Source: Candidatus Stercoripulliclostridium merdigallinarum
GTDB lineage: Bacteria; Bacillota; Clostridia; Christensenellales; DTU072
Assembly: GCA_018714575.1 (NCBI GenBank)
Contig: DVNF01000112.1
Coordinates: 1-15,290, forward strand
Length of the DNA: 15,290 nt
Reading direction: 5' to 3'
This document shows positions 6,064-12,094 of this stretch, in pieces (within the stretch, counting starts at the first letter, position 1; the number at the start of each line of letters is the position of its first letter). A program made the position numbers and the translations under genes. The notes under the pieces are model-generated. The model saw only the letters and a list, made by a program, of their open reading frames with translations, was not told the origin of the DNA and made no database searches.

Positions 6064-6228
6064 ATGGCTGACAACAAAAAGAACGAGAAAATAACTTTGG
6101 CGTGCACCGAGTGCAAACAACGCAATTACGACACGACAAAGAACAAGAAGAACACTCCCGACAGGATCGAGCTGAAGAAGTACTGCAGATTCTGCAAAAA
6201 ACATACCGTTCATAAAGAAACGAAGTAA
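6064..6228 (+). CDS. rpmG: 50S ribosomal protein L33
   Basis: This 54-residue basic protein was found by direct translation. It has the L33 form with two CxxC pairs, CTEC (14-17) and CRFC (41-44), i.e. the zinc-binding type of L33. The ITLACTECKQRNY and KYCRFCKKHTVHKETK segments match the family. L33 sits near the tRNA exit site of the large subunit. The upstream Shine-Dalgarno site is weak (GAAGG at 6051-6055). Position directly before secE and nusG is the common order in Bacillota. Because this is the zinc form, a zinc-free paralogue elsewhere in the genome is possible but cannot be seen here. Confidence 0.95.
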   Translation: MADNKKNEKITLACTECKQRNYDTTKNKKNTPDRIELKKYCRFCKKHTVHKETK

Positions 6229-6243
6229 TTAAAGGGGGCTGAT

Positions 6244-6612
6244 ATGGCTAAGGATAAGGTCGCATTGGGAGGCGAATTGGACGAAAGCGTCGTTCAAAAG
6301 CAACAGGAAGTCCAAAAGGCTCCTAAGCAATCCACCCAATCCAAGCAACCGAAGAAAAAGGTTTCGGGCGAAGCGCGTCCGAACGTTTTCAAACGTATAG
6401 CCAAAGTGTTCAGGGAGATGATTTCGGAGCTGAAGAAGGTGGAATGGCCGCCTTTCAAGCGCACGAAGAACAATCCCGGCGTATGGGCGAATTTGGGTAC
6501 GGTCATAATCGTCGTACTCTTCTTCCTTGTGGTGATCACGGCGTTTGACTCCGGATTGTTGGCATTGTTCCGTCTGCTGATGGATATTCCTGCAGATACG
6601 GCGCTGTTATAA
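6244..6612 (+). CDS. secE: Preprotein translocase subunit SecE
   Basis: This 122-residue protein has an N-terminal hydrophilic Lys/Gln-rich stretch of about 45 residues. It then has the SecE core: an amphipathic helix with MISELKKVEWPPF (about 59-71), and one membrane helix (about 85-105) ending near the C-terminus. Single-helix SecE is the usual Gram-positive form. SecE clamps the two halves of the SecY channel in the cytoplasmic membrane. It starts after a GGGGG-type Shine-Dalgarno site (6234-6238), 15 bases past rpmG, and is coupled to nusG downstream, the common arrangement. Confidence 0.95.
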   Translation: MAKDKVALGGELDESVVQKQQEVQKAPKQSTQSKQPKKKVSGEARPNVFKRIAKVFREMISELKKVEWPPFKRTKNNPGVWANLGTVIIVVLFFLVVITAFDSGLLALFRLLMDIPADTALL

Positions 6613-6621
6613 GGAGGCAGA

Positions 6622-7155
6622 ATGGCTAATTCCGATCTTGCCAAATGGTACGTCATTCGCACGTATTCCGCATATGAAACCTTGGTCAAAAAGAACCTGG
6701 AGTCCATGATAGCTTTGCACGGACTGGAGGATCAAATTTTTGACATCGTCATTCCTACCGAAGAGGACATAGTCGAAAAGAACGGCAAACGTAAAGTTGT
6801 CGAACGCAAAAAGTTTCCCGGCTACGTCTATATCAAGTTGATATATTCCGAACACATCGGATATTTCGTCAGACAGATCCGCGGAGTCAGCGGTTTTGTA
6901 GGTCCCGAAGGCAAAGCGTTGCCGTTGACGACTGACGAAGTAAAGCGTATCGGCTTGGAGAAGATAACCGCAGCGGACTTCCATATCGAAGTCGGCGACA
7001 ACGTCAGGATTGCGTCCGGTCCCTTGGAAACCTTCCTTGCGACCGTCGAAGAGATCTATCCCGACAAGCAAAAAGTCAAGGTTATCGTTCAGATGTTCGG
7101 CAGGCAGACTCCCGTAGAGCTGGAGTTCAACCAAATAGAGAAACTTTCAAACTAA
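6622..7155 (+). CDS. nusG: Transcription antitermination/pausing factor NusG
   Basis: This 177-residue protein begins with the NGN domain (KWYVIRTYSAYE at 7-18; KFPGYVYIK around 67-75; VRQIRGVSGFVG around 90-101). It ends with the KOW domain (VGDNVRIASGPLETFLATVE around 126-145; FGRQTPVEL and a family-typical C-terminus). NusG binds the clamp of RNA polymerase through the NGN domain, and S10 or Rho through KOW. The AAGGAGG site (6611-6617) overlaps the secE stop, so the two genes are tightly coupled. Confidence 0.96.
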   Translation: MANSDLAKWYVIRTYSAYETLVKKNLESMIALHGLEDQIFDIVIPTEEDIVEKNGKRKVVERKKFPGYVYIKLIYSEHIGYFVRQIRGVSGFVGPEGKALPLTTDEVKRIGLEKITAADFHIEVGDNVRIASGPLETFLATVEEIYPDKQKVKVIVQMFGRQTPVELEFNQIEKLSN

Positions 7156-7170
7156 CAGAAATAAAAAGCA

Positions 7171-7214
7171 ATGGGAGGACGGCAAAATCCCAATGTGTCG
7201 TCCGTTTGAACCTG
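7171..7214 (+). promoter_or_regulatory. Probable ribosomal protein L1 leader (autoregulatory site)
   Basis: Between nusG and rplK, GGGAG is followed by the stem GGACGGCA (7177-7184) with TGTCGTCC (7196-7203; one G-U pair), and then by CGTTTGAACC. This order, GGGAG on one side and a purine-rich AA-ACC on the other side of a helix, is like the L1 site in helix 76-78 of 23S rRNA and like known mRNA mimics before rplK. L1 could thus repress rplK-rplA. The outer stem is weak, so this needs a covariance model search. An alternative pairing TGGGA/TCCCA (7172-7176 with 7188-7192) also exists. Confidence 0.5.
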
Positions 7215-7233
7215 ATAGAAGGAGGATACTTCT

Positions 7234-7659
7234 ATGGCAAAAAAAGTTACGGCAGTAGTAAAGCTGCAATTACCCGCGGGCAAAGCAACGCCCGGACCGC
7301 CGGTAGGTTCGACTTTGGGACCTCACGGTATCAACATTCCCCAATTCACAAAGGACTTCAATGACAAGACGAAGGACAAGGAAGGCTTGGTAATTCCTGT
7401 AGTTATCACCATATACGCCGACCGTTCCTTCACTTATATAATGAAGACGCCTCCCGCCCCGGTGCTGATCAAGAAAGCTTGCGGTATCGAAACCGCCAGC
7501 GCAACCCCGAACCGCACCAAGGTCGCAAAGCTCACGAAGGCTCAATTAGAGGACATCGCTAAGATGAAGATGCCCGATTTGAACGCCGCATCGGTCGAAG
7601 CCGCAATGAGCATGATAGCCGGTACCGCCCGCAGCATGGGCATCACCGTCGAGGAATAA
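7234..7659 (+). CDS. rplK: 50S ribosomal protein L11
   Basis: This 141-residue protein has the usual L11 length. The N-terminal domain has KLQLPAGKATPGPPVG with the family prolines; the C-terminal rRNA-binding domain has KTPPAPVLIKKACGIETAS and a closing MIAGTARSMGITVEE. L11 forms the stalk base with L10 and the 1060-region rRNA, where thiostrepton and the GTPase factors act. The usual GPALGQHG is GSTLGPHG here, a small change near the thiostrepton-contact region. GGAGG at 7221-7225 precedes the start and lies mostly in the loop of a small hairpin (7217-7233) that ends right at the ATG. Confidence 0.96.
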   Translation: MAKKVTAVVKLQLPAGKATPGPPVGSTLGPHGINIPQFTKDFNDKTKDKEGLVIPVVITIYADRSFTYIMKTPPAPVLIKKACGIETASATPNRTKVAKLTKAQLEDIAKMKMPDLNAASVEAAMSMIAGTARSMGITVEE

Positions 7660-7671
7660 GGAGGTCCGACA

Positions 7672-8358
7672 ATGAAAAAAGGTAAACATTACACCGATTC
7701 CCTGAAACTTTATGACAGAAGCAAGGCTTACGAAGCCGCCGAAGCCATCGATCTTGCGGTACAAACCGCGAAAGCGAAGTTTGACGAAACCATCGAAATT
7801 TCGGTTAAATTGGGCGTAGACCCCCGTCACGCGGACCAACAGGTCAGAGGCGTAGTCGTATTGCCGAACGGCACAGGTAAGACTGTCAGAGTTTTGGTCA
7901 TTGCAAAGGGCGCCAAAGCCGACGAAGCCAAAGCCGCCGGAGCCGACATCGTCGGAGCGGAAGAGATCATTCAAAAGATCCAAGGCGGATGGTTCGATTT
8001 CGACACCTGCGTAACGACTCCCGATATGATGGGTCAGGTAGGTAGATTAGGTAAGCTGTTGGGACCCAAAGGCTTGATGCCTACTCCCAAGTCCGGAACG
8101 GTAACGATGGATCTGACAAAGGCGATCCACGACATCAAAGCCGGTAAAGTCGAATACAGAGTCGACAAGACGGCAATCATTCACTGCCCGATCGGAAAGA
8201 AATCTTTCGGAACGGAAAAGCTGAAAGAAAACCTTGCCGTGTTGATGGACGCTATTATCAAAGCGCGTCCGGCAGCCGCAAAGGGCACTTATCTAAAGAG
8301 CATCGTTATCTCTTCCACGATGGGCCCCGGCATCAAAGTCAGCTACAAACAGGCGTAA
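7672..8358 (+). CDS. rplA: 50S ribosomal protein L1
   Basis: This 228-residue protein has the full L1 length. Seen: KFDETIEISVKLGVDPRHADQQ-type N-terminal domain, the VRGVVVLPNGTGK segment, and the C-terminal VGRLGKLLGPKGLMPTPKSGTV signature with SIVISSTMGPGIKV at the end. L1 binds 23S rRNA helices 76-78 at the mobile stalk by the E site, and in many bacteria represses its own operon by binding a copy of that site in mRNA; such a site is proposed before rplK. It starts 12 bases after rplK with AAGGAGGT overlapping the rplK stop. A TTCGGA/TCCGAA stem (8359-8377) without T-run follows, so read-through into rplJ is possible. Confidence 0.96.
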   Translation: MKKGKHYTDSLKLYDRSKAYEAAEAIDLAVQTAKAKFDETIEISVKLGVDPRHADQQVRGVVVLPNGTGKTVRVLVIAKGAKADEAKAAGADIVGAEEIIQKIQGGWFDFDTCVTTPDMMGQVGRLGKLLGPKGLMPTPKSGTVTMDLTKAIHDIKAGKVEYRVDKTAIIHCPIGKKSFGTEKLKENLAVLMDAIIKARPAAAKGTYLKSIVISSTMGPGIKVSYKQA

Positions 8359-8382
8359 TTCGGAATAATTGTCCGAAAACGT

Positions 8383-8411
8383 TTGACAAACTTGCCCTAT
8401 AGGGCTACAAT
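8383..8411 (+). promoter_or_regulatory. rplJ-rplL promoter with palindromic spacer
   Basis: TTGACA (8383-8388) and TACAAT (8406-8411) are 17 bases apart. The spacer contains the perfect 12-bp palindrome GCCCTATAGGGC (8394-8405), which abuts the -10 box. A similar inverted repeat lies in the rpoB promoter. Confidence 0.85.
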
Positions 8412-8421
8412 AAACTAAAAG

Positions 8422-8490
8422 TTCCTTCCGAGACCGCGCGTGCTTAGGCGTAAATTCCTGCGGGAATGCGTGCGCAGAAGAAATGAAGTT
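8422..8490 (+). promoter_or_regulatory. Probable ribosomal protein L10 leader
   Basis: The rplJ leader folds into a bipartite stem: GCGCGTGC (8436-8443) with GCGTGCGC (8468-8475; two G-U pairs). A one-sided bulge (8444-8453) follows, then ATTCC (8454-8458) with GGAAT (8463-8467) closing a TGCG loop. AGACCG precedes the stem. This resembles the L10 leader of Bacillota, where the L10(L12)4 complex binds to repress rplJL. Confidence 0.65.
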
Positions 8491-8506
8491 TACCCCGATT
8501 TTCAGG

Positions 8507-8535
8507 TATAGCTCCGTTTCTTCGACGGAGCTATA
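8507..8535 (+). promoter_or_regulatory. Perfect 11-bp hairpin just before the rplJ Shine-Dalgarno site
   Basis: TATAGCTCCGT (8507-8517) pairs perfectly with ACGGAGCTATA (8525-8535) around a seven-base loop. No T-run follows, so it is not a standard attenuator. It ends eight bases before the AAGGAGGT of rplJ and could control ribosome access together with the L10 leader. Confidence 0.6.
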
Positions 8536-8554
8536 AATCTATAAGGAGGTACAA

Positions 8555-9055
8555 ATGGCTTCAAACGCAATTCTGGAACAAAAGAAACAGCAAGTTGAAC
8601 AGATCAAAAAACTTGTTTCGGAAGCTTCTTCGTTCGTATTGATCGACTACTGCGGCATCACCGTGGCGCAAGACACCGAACTGAGAAACGAATTCCGCAA
8701 GAACGACGTCAAATATGCTGTTATCAAGAACAGACTTCTGAAGATAGCTTTGAACGAACTCGGCTACACTCAATTCGACGAGGCGTTGAACGGACCGACA
8801 GCGGTAGCGTTCGGCGGTGAAAATCTTGCCGCTCCCGCCAAAATAGCCAACGACAAGGCTGCTGCTTTCAAGAAGATGAAGATCAAATGCGGTATGGTAG
8901 ACGGCATTTACCTGGACGAGGCAGGCGTAAAACGCTTGGCGACGTTGCCTTCGAAAGAAGGACTTATCGCTATGTTGCTGGGTATGCTGCAAGCGCCTAT
9001 CGCGGCGTTCGCAAGAGCAATCGACGCTATTGCGAAAAAACAAGCAAACGCTTAA
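8555..9055 (+). CDS. rplJ: 50S ribosomal protein L10
   Basis: This 166-residue protein has the normal L10 length. The N-terminal rRNA-binding part contains SFVLIDYCGITVAQDTELR and VIKNRLLKIAL; GPTAVAFG follows, and the C-terminal helix (about 137-164, ending AIDAIAKKQANA) is where L7/L12 dimers attach. L10 anchors the stalk that recruits translation GTPases. Shine-Dalgarno AAGGAGGT at 8543-8550. It is the first gene of the rplJL pair, with its own promoter and leader. Confidence 0.96.
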   Translation: MASNAILEQKKQQVEQIKKLVSEASSFVLIDYCGITVAQDTELRNEFRKNDVKYAVIKNRLLKIALNELGYTQFDEALNGPTAVAFGGENLAAPAKIANDKAAAFKKMKIKCGMVDGIYLDEAGVKRLATLPSKEGLIAMLLGMLQAPIAAFARAIDAIAKKQANA

Positions 9056-9085
9056 CAAATTTAAAAATTATAAGGAGAACCAACA

Positions 9086-9466
9086 ATGGCAGATATAGCA
9101 AAAATCGTAGAAGAAGTAAAGACTTTGACAGTTTTGGAGCTTAACGATCTCGTTAAGGCTCTCGAAGAAGAGTTTGGCGTAAGCGCAGCCGCGGCAGTAG
9201 CAGCTCCCGCAGCAGGCGGCGCGGCACCCGCAGCGGCAGCCGAAGAAGAAAAGACCGAATTCGACGTCGTCCTGAAGGCAGCCGGCGGCAACAAGATCGC
9301 TGTTATCAAAGCGGTCAGAGAAATCGTTTCCGGTATCTCGTTGGTCGACGCTAAGGCTATGGTCGAAGGCACCCCGAAGGCCATCAAAGAAGGCGTCAGC
9401 AAGGAAGTTGCCGAACAAATCGCCGAAAAACTTAAGGCGGCAGGCGCCGAAGTCGAAATTAAATAA
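9086..9466 (+). CDS. rplL: 50S ribosomal protein L7/L12
   Basis: This 126-residue protein has three parts: an N-terminal dimerisation domain (1-32, LTVLELNDLVKALEEEFGV), an Ala/Pro/Gly hinge (33-55) and a C-terminal factor-binding domain (KTEFDVVLKAAGGNKIAVIK, then VREIVSGISLVDAKAMVEG and the C-terminal helix). It binds L10 as dimers and activates EF-G and EF-Tu. AAGGAG at 9072-9077 precedes it. It is followed by a palindrome and a terminator rather than by rpoB. Confidence 0.97.
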   Translation: MADIAKIVEEVKTLTVLELNDLVKALEEEFGVSAAAAVAAPAAGGAAPAAAAEEEKTEFDVVLKAAGGNKIAVIKAVREIVSGISLVDAKAMVEGTPKAIKEGVSKEVAEQIAEKLKAAGAEVEIK

Positions 9467-9518
9467 TTGTAACCCGTATACGGGAACGAATTATTTAAAC
9501 TTCAATTCAGAGTTTATG

Positions 9519-9550
9519 AAAAAGCTCATACTTTCCGTATGGGCTTTTTT
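9519..9550 (+). terminator. Terminator of rplJL, usable from both strands
   Basis: AAAAAGCTCATAC (9519-9531) pairs with GTATGGGCTTTTT (9537-9549; one U-G pair) around TTTCC, with a T-run closing the plus strand. The A-run on the left arm gives five T on the minus strand, so it can also stop transcripts from the DUF1540 gene. A perfect palindrome CCCGTATACGGG (9473-9484) lies just after the rplL stop. Confidence 0.9.
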
Positions 9551-9566
9551 CGTAAATAATAGGGAA

Positions 9567-9613
9567 ACCGCCTGATTCGGCGGTATCGAAACGCCCCGGT
9601 TCCCGCAGGGGCG
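9567..9613 (-). other. Two GC-rich hairpins after the DUF1540 gene
   Basis: ACCGCC/GGCGGT (9567-9584) and CGCCCC/GGGGCG (9592-9613) lie past the stop of the minus-strand gene. On the minus strand each is followed by only three T, so they are weak stop sites at best and may act with the bidirectional terminator beyond. Confidence 0.45.
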
Positions 9614-9619
9614 CAAGCG

Positions 9620-9919
9620 TCATTTTATGCGCGTAGCGCACAAAGTCTTGAACATTTTATCTTTTACCAAAATCGAAGTGGCGGTACATCTGCGGTCGTG
9701 GTTATATATGCATTCCGCGTCGCATTGTACGATAGCGGGAGCGTCTGCCAACATGTCGTCGGCGGCTTCCAATTCGGCGAACGTCTGTTCCAAAGCGCCG
9801 CCCAGCCTCTTCATTTTCGTCATACAGCGCGCTTTGTCGTCCATTCCGATGACTCCGGCGTTGCAATGACCTTTCAAATTATGCCTGCAATTTACGGTTT
9901 TGCACTTTAACTGTTCCAT
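9620..9919 (-). CDS. DUF1540 protein with two Cys-rich repeats
   Basis: This 99-residue protein has eight cysteines in two copies of one pattern: C6, C11, C19, C32 and C66, C70, C78, C94. The second copy (CDAECIYNHDRRCTATSILV) is a typical DUF1540 unit; the first is a looser copy. The spacing suggests metal binding, most likely zinc, but no activity is established. Residues 33-62 between the copies look helical and charged. The minus-strand ATG is preceded by AGAGGTG (complement of 9924-9930). It converges with rplL and diverges from rplI, and interrupts the usual rplL-rpoB neighbourhood. The family is common in Clostridia; its role is unknown. Confidence 0.85.
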   Translation of the reverse strand: MEQLKCKTVNCRHNLKGHCNAGVIGMDDKARCMTKMKRLGGALEQTFAELEAADDMLADAPAIVQCDAECIYNHDRRCTATSILVKDKMFKTLCATRIK

Positions 9920-9975
9920 ATTTCACCTCTTAGGGGGAGTATGCGCAAAATTCCGAAAGGTATACGGAGCTTGCC

Positions 9976-10004
9976 TTGACAAAATCGGCGGCTTTTGGTA
10001 AAAT
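9976..10004 (+). promoter_or_regulatory. rplI promoter
   Basis: TTGACA (9976-9981) and TAAAAT (9999-10004) are 17 bases apart. The start point should be near 10011, giving a leader of only about 14 nt that holds little more than the GGAGG site. Confidence 0.85.
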
Positions 10005-10024
10005 CTAGTACACACGGAGGCAAT

Positions 10025-10468
10025 ATGAAAGTTATACTTCTAGACAATATTCAAGGACACGGCAAAAAAGGCGAAATCGTCACGGTAAACGACGGCTATG
10101 CCAGGAACTATCTGCTGCCCAAAAAGCTTGCGGTAGAGGCGACAAAGGCGGTTTTAAACGAAATCCAACAAAAAGTAGCGCGCGAACAACGCTTATTAAA
10201 AGAAGAACGCGACGCGGCGGAAGTCGTGGCGAAGTCATTGAAAGGCGCTACCGTGGTCGTCAAAATGCGCTGCGGCGAGGACGGCAAAATGTACGGTTCC
10301 GTTACCAATCAGGACGTTGCGGACGGTTTGAAAGCCATGGGTTACGACGTCGATAAGAAAAAGATCACGATCCGCGATCAAATAAAAACTTTGGGCGTTT
10401 ACGACGCCGAAGTAAAAGTGTATAAGGATATCGGCGCCAAGATCAAGATAAACGTAGTAGCCATGTAA
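10025..10468 (+). CDS. rplI: 50S ribosomal protein L9
   Basis: This 147-residue protein has the N-terminal L9 domain (MKVILLDNIQGHGKKGEIV, DGYARNYLLPKKLAVEAT), the long linking helix (about 41-75) and the C-terminal domain. I chose the ATG at 10025, preceded by GGAGG (10016-10020); an upstream in-frame codon at 9995 overlaps the promoter -10 box and cannot be used from it. L9 binds 23S rRNA at the L1 stalk base and extends from the ribosome, helping reading-frame maintenance. Usually it lies near rpsR or dnaB; here it stands alone between two minus-strand genes, so this is a displaced copy. Confidence 0.95.
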   Translation: MKVILLDNIQGHGKKGEIVTVNDGYARNYLLPKKLAVEATKAVLNEIQQKVAREQRLLKEERDAAEVVAKSLKGATVVVKMRCGEDGKMYGSVTNQDVADGLKAMGYDVDKKKITIRDQIKTLGVYDAEVKVYKDIGAKIKINVVAM

Positions 10469-10499
10469 AAAAGTTGCCCGAAAAAGTAGCTCGGGCAAC
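10467..10499 (-). terminator. Terminator of the rqcP-ispDF unit
   Basis: GTTGCCCGA (10473-10481) pairs with TCGGGCAAC (10491-10499), a perfect nine-bp stem. On the minus strand it is followed by six T (complement of 10467-10472) that overlap the rplI stop codon. On the plus strand no T-run follows directly, so rplI transcripts may be stopped less well. Confidence 0.85.
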
Positions 10500-10545
10500 G
10501 CGAATACCTGTTTTTAAACTTGTTTTAAAGTTGAATAAACGTATT

Positions 10546-11655
10546 TTAAACCAGTAAAACTGCGGCTTCGGCGGCAATTGCCAATCCTTTGCCGACGGAG
10601 TCCATACCTTCGCCCGTTTTTGCGCTTATACCGATATTTTCCATAGGAATGCCCAAAACGGAGGAGAGTTTTACTTTCATTACGGGTATATAATCGCCTA
10701 TCTTCGGACTTTGCAGACGTATTATTATCGATACGGACGTGGGACGAAGATTTTTTTTCTGCAAGATCTCCATAGTTTTCGTCAACAGAATAGAAGAATC
10801 TATGCCGTCGTAGCGCGGATCGTTGTCGGGGAAATGCGTGCCTATATCGCTTTCGCCTGCGGCGGACAACAGCGCGTCTATCAAAGCGTGCAAGGCGACG
10901 TCGCCGTCGGAATGTGCCAAAACGCCTATGTCGGCGGCAATTTCGATGCCGCAAATCATCAATTTTCCAAACGGCATCAGTCTGTGAATGTCGTAACCGA
11001 CGCCGATTTTTGATTGCAATGAGGCAAAATCTCCGTGGGACGTGATTTTCAGATTGCGCGCGTTACCCGGGACGGCGTGCGCGCCCTCGGGGAAGACAGC
11101 CGCATAGCGCGCCGATTCGTCGGTGAATTCTTTTCCGGAGGTAGCGGCATACGCCGTTAACAGCTCTTCCAGCAGGTAGCCTTGGGGAGTCTGAACGGCG
11201 ACCAGGCTTTCGCGTGGAAATTCACCGATCAGCCTGCCGTCGGAAATCGTTCTGACGGAATCGCTTAGTTGCAGAACGGGTACTCCGGAACGGTAACTTT
11301 CTACGGAATCCATGACCGAATTGATCAATTCGGAGTCGGGGTAGGGGCGTGCGCCGTCATGGATCAAAACGCCGGCGGCGGAGGCGGCTTTCAAGCCGTT
11401 CAACACCGTTTCCGAACGCGTGGAACCGCCTAAGACTATTTGGCTTTTCTTGTCGCCGGCACAGCGTAAAGCCTCTGCGGCAAAGTCCTCATCGCCGGCT
11501 TTGACGCATAAAATTATGCTTTCGACGCGTTCGACGGCGGAAAACGCCGCAACGGTACGGTGCAGTAAGGGCATACCGCCCAGATCGAATTTCAATTTGT
11601 TGCCGCCGGCGCGTTCGGAATTGCCTGCGGCGGCTATTATAACGTCGAATTTCAT
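10546..11655 (-). CDS. ispDF: Bifunctional IspD-IspF, MEP isoprenoid pathway
   Basis: This 369-residue fusion joins two enzymes of the non-mevalonate pathway. Residues 1-210 are IspD (MEP cytidylyltransferase): nucleotide-binding AAAGNSERAGGNK (8-20), GGSTRSETVLNGL (76-88), HDGARP (99-104), TPQ (156-158), TDESA (178-182) and GNARNLKIT (197-205). Residues 215-369 are IspF (MECDP synthase): GVGYDIHR with metal ligands D222 and H224, AHSDGDV with H248, then GTHFPDNDP (272-280). IspE, the step between, is not here. Its start overlaps the stop of the S4 gene by four bases (translational coupling), and a terminator follows. Such fusions are known in several bacterial groups. Confidence 0.94.
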   Translation of the reverse strand: MKFDVIIAAAGNSERAGGNKLKFDLGGMPLLHRTVAAFSAVERVESIILCVKAGDEDFAAEALRCAGDKKSQIVLGGSTRSETVLNGLKAASAAGVLIHDGARPYPDSELINSVMDSVESYRSGVPVLQLSDSVRTISDGRLIGEFPRESLVAVQTPQGYLLEELLTAYAATSGKEFTDESARYAAVFPEGAHAVPGNARNLKITSHGDFASLQSKIGVGYDIHRLMPFGKLMICGIEIAADIGVLAHSDGDVALHALIDALLSAAGESDIGTHFPDNDPRYDGIDSSILLTKTMEILQKKNLRPTSVSIIIRLQSPKIGDYIPVMKVKLSSVLGIPMENIGISAKTGEGMDSVGKGLAIAAEAAVLLV

Positions 11656-11897
11656 TCCGCAGCCTCGTACAAAGAATCGGCGTCGGCTTTGCCGACGTTG
11701 CCTTCGGGCACGATCAGCACTTTAAAACGCGCTTCTTTGTCGCCGAATCTGACGCCGATGACGTCGCCGGGTTTGACTTCCTTCGACGGCTTTGCCGGCT
11801 TACCGTTTACGGTGACCCTGGACAGGTCGCAGGCTTCCTGCGCCACGGTGCGCCTTTTAATTATTCGTGATACTTTCAAATACTTGTCTAATCGCAT
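11652..11897 (-). CDS. RNA-binding S4-domain protein, RqcP/YabO (Hsp15) like
   Basis: This 81-residue protein is an S4 RNA-binding domain almost alone: MRLDKYLKVSRIIKRR at the N-terminus, then VTVNGKPAKPSKEVKPGD (28-45). The length and the start fit RqcP (YabO) of Bacillus subtilis, which binds stalled 50S-peptidyl-tRNA complexes and helps RqcH add alanine tails. Other S4 proteins (such as YlmH) are longer. Assignment to RqcP rather than another short S4 protein is by similarity only. The ATG is fixed by the family N-terminus. There is no Shine-Dalgarno site, and a consensus promoter ends seven bases upstream, so the mRNA is probably leaderless. It overlaps ispDF by four bases. Confidence 0.82.
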   Translation of the reverse strand: MRLDKYLKVSRIIKRRTVAQEACDLSRVTVNGKPAKPSKEVKPGDVIGVRFGDKEARFKVLIVPEGNVGKADADSLYEAAE

Positions 11898-11904
11898 GCT
11901 TTAT

Positions 11905-11933
11905 ATTATAATTTATTTCCGAACGGAATTCAA
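11905..11933 (-). promoter_or_regulatory. Promoter of the rqcP-like gene, predicted leaderless
   Basis: On the minus strand TTGAAT (complement of 11928-11933) and a perfect TATAAT (complement of 11905-11910) are 17 bases apart. Only seven bases separate TATAAT from the ATG, so transcription should begin at or within a base or two of the start codon. Confidence 0.65.
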
Positions 11934-11937
11934 GCAT

Positions 11938-11974
11938 GACGACAGCTTTCGCCACTGTTTTCGTCACTGTTTTT
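11938..11974 (-). repeat. Three 12-base direct repeats upstream of the rqcP-like promoter
   Basis: On the minus strand three units follow each other: AAAACAGTGACG, AAAACAGTGGCG and the more diverged AAAGCTGTCGTC. They end five bases before the -35 box. This could be an operator or chance; the region between the divergent promoters has no gene. Confidence 0.45.
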
Positions 11975-12025
11975 ACCGCGTTCGGGCGCGCTTTCGACGG
12001 TAAAAGTTACTTTACGCCGCGCGCG

Positions 12026-12049
12026 TATATATTTATATATTTTTATATA
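12026..12049 (+). promoter_or_regulatory. AT-only UP-like element of the rpoB promoter
   Basis: Twenty-four consecutive A/T bases end nine bases before the rpoB -35 box. Position and composition fit binding of the RNA polymerase alpha C-terminal domain, as expected for a strong promoter. Confidence 0.55.
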
Positions 12050-12058
12050 GCAAATCGC

Positions 12059-12088
12059 TTGACAAACTCCCCGTAGGGCTAGTAAAAT
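12059..12088 (+). promoter_or_regulatory. rpoB promoter
   Basis: TTGACA (12059-12064) and TAAAAT (12083-12088) are 18 bases apart. The spacer holds CCC-CGTA-GGG (12070-12078 area) and the same flanking letters (TTGACAAACT and TAGGGCTA) as the rplJ promoter. Confidence 0.75.
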
Positions 12089-12094
12089 GTTAGA

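Noticed and set aside
5986..7233. tRNA-Trp gene sometimes found near rpmG-secE
   Set aside because: I looked for a cloverleaf and the TTCGA-type arm in the intergenic spaces and found none; they are too short.
9995..10024. Longer L9 with ten extra residues
   Set aside because: The extension overlaps the -10 box of the rplI promoter, and L9 proteins start MKVILL as the ATG at 10025 does.
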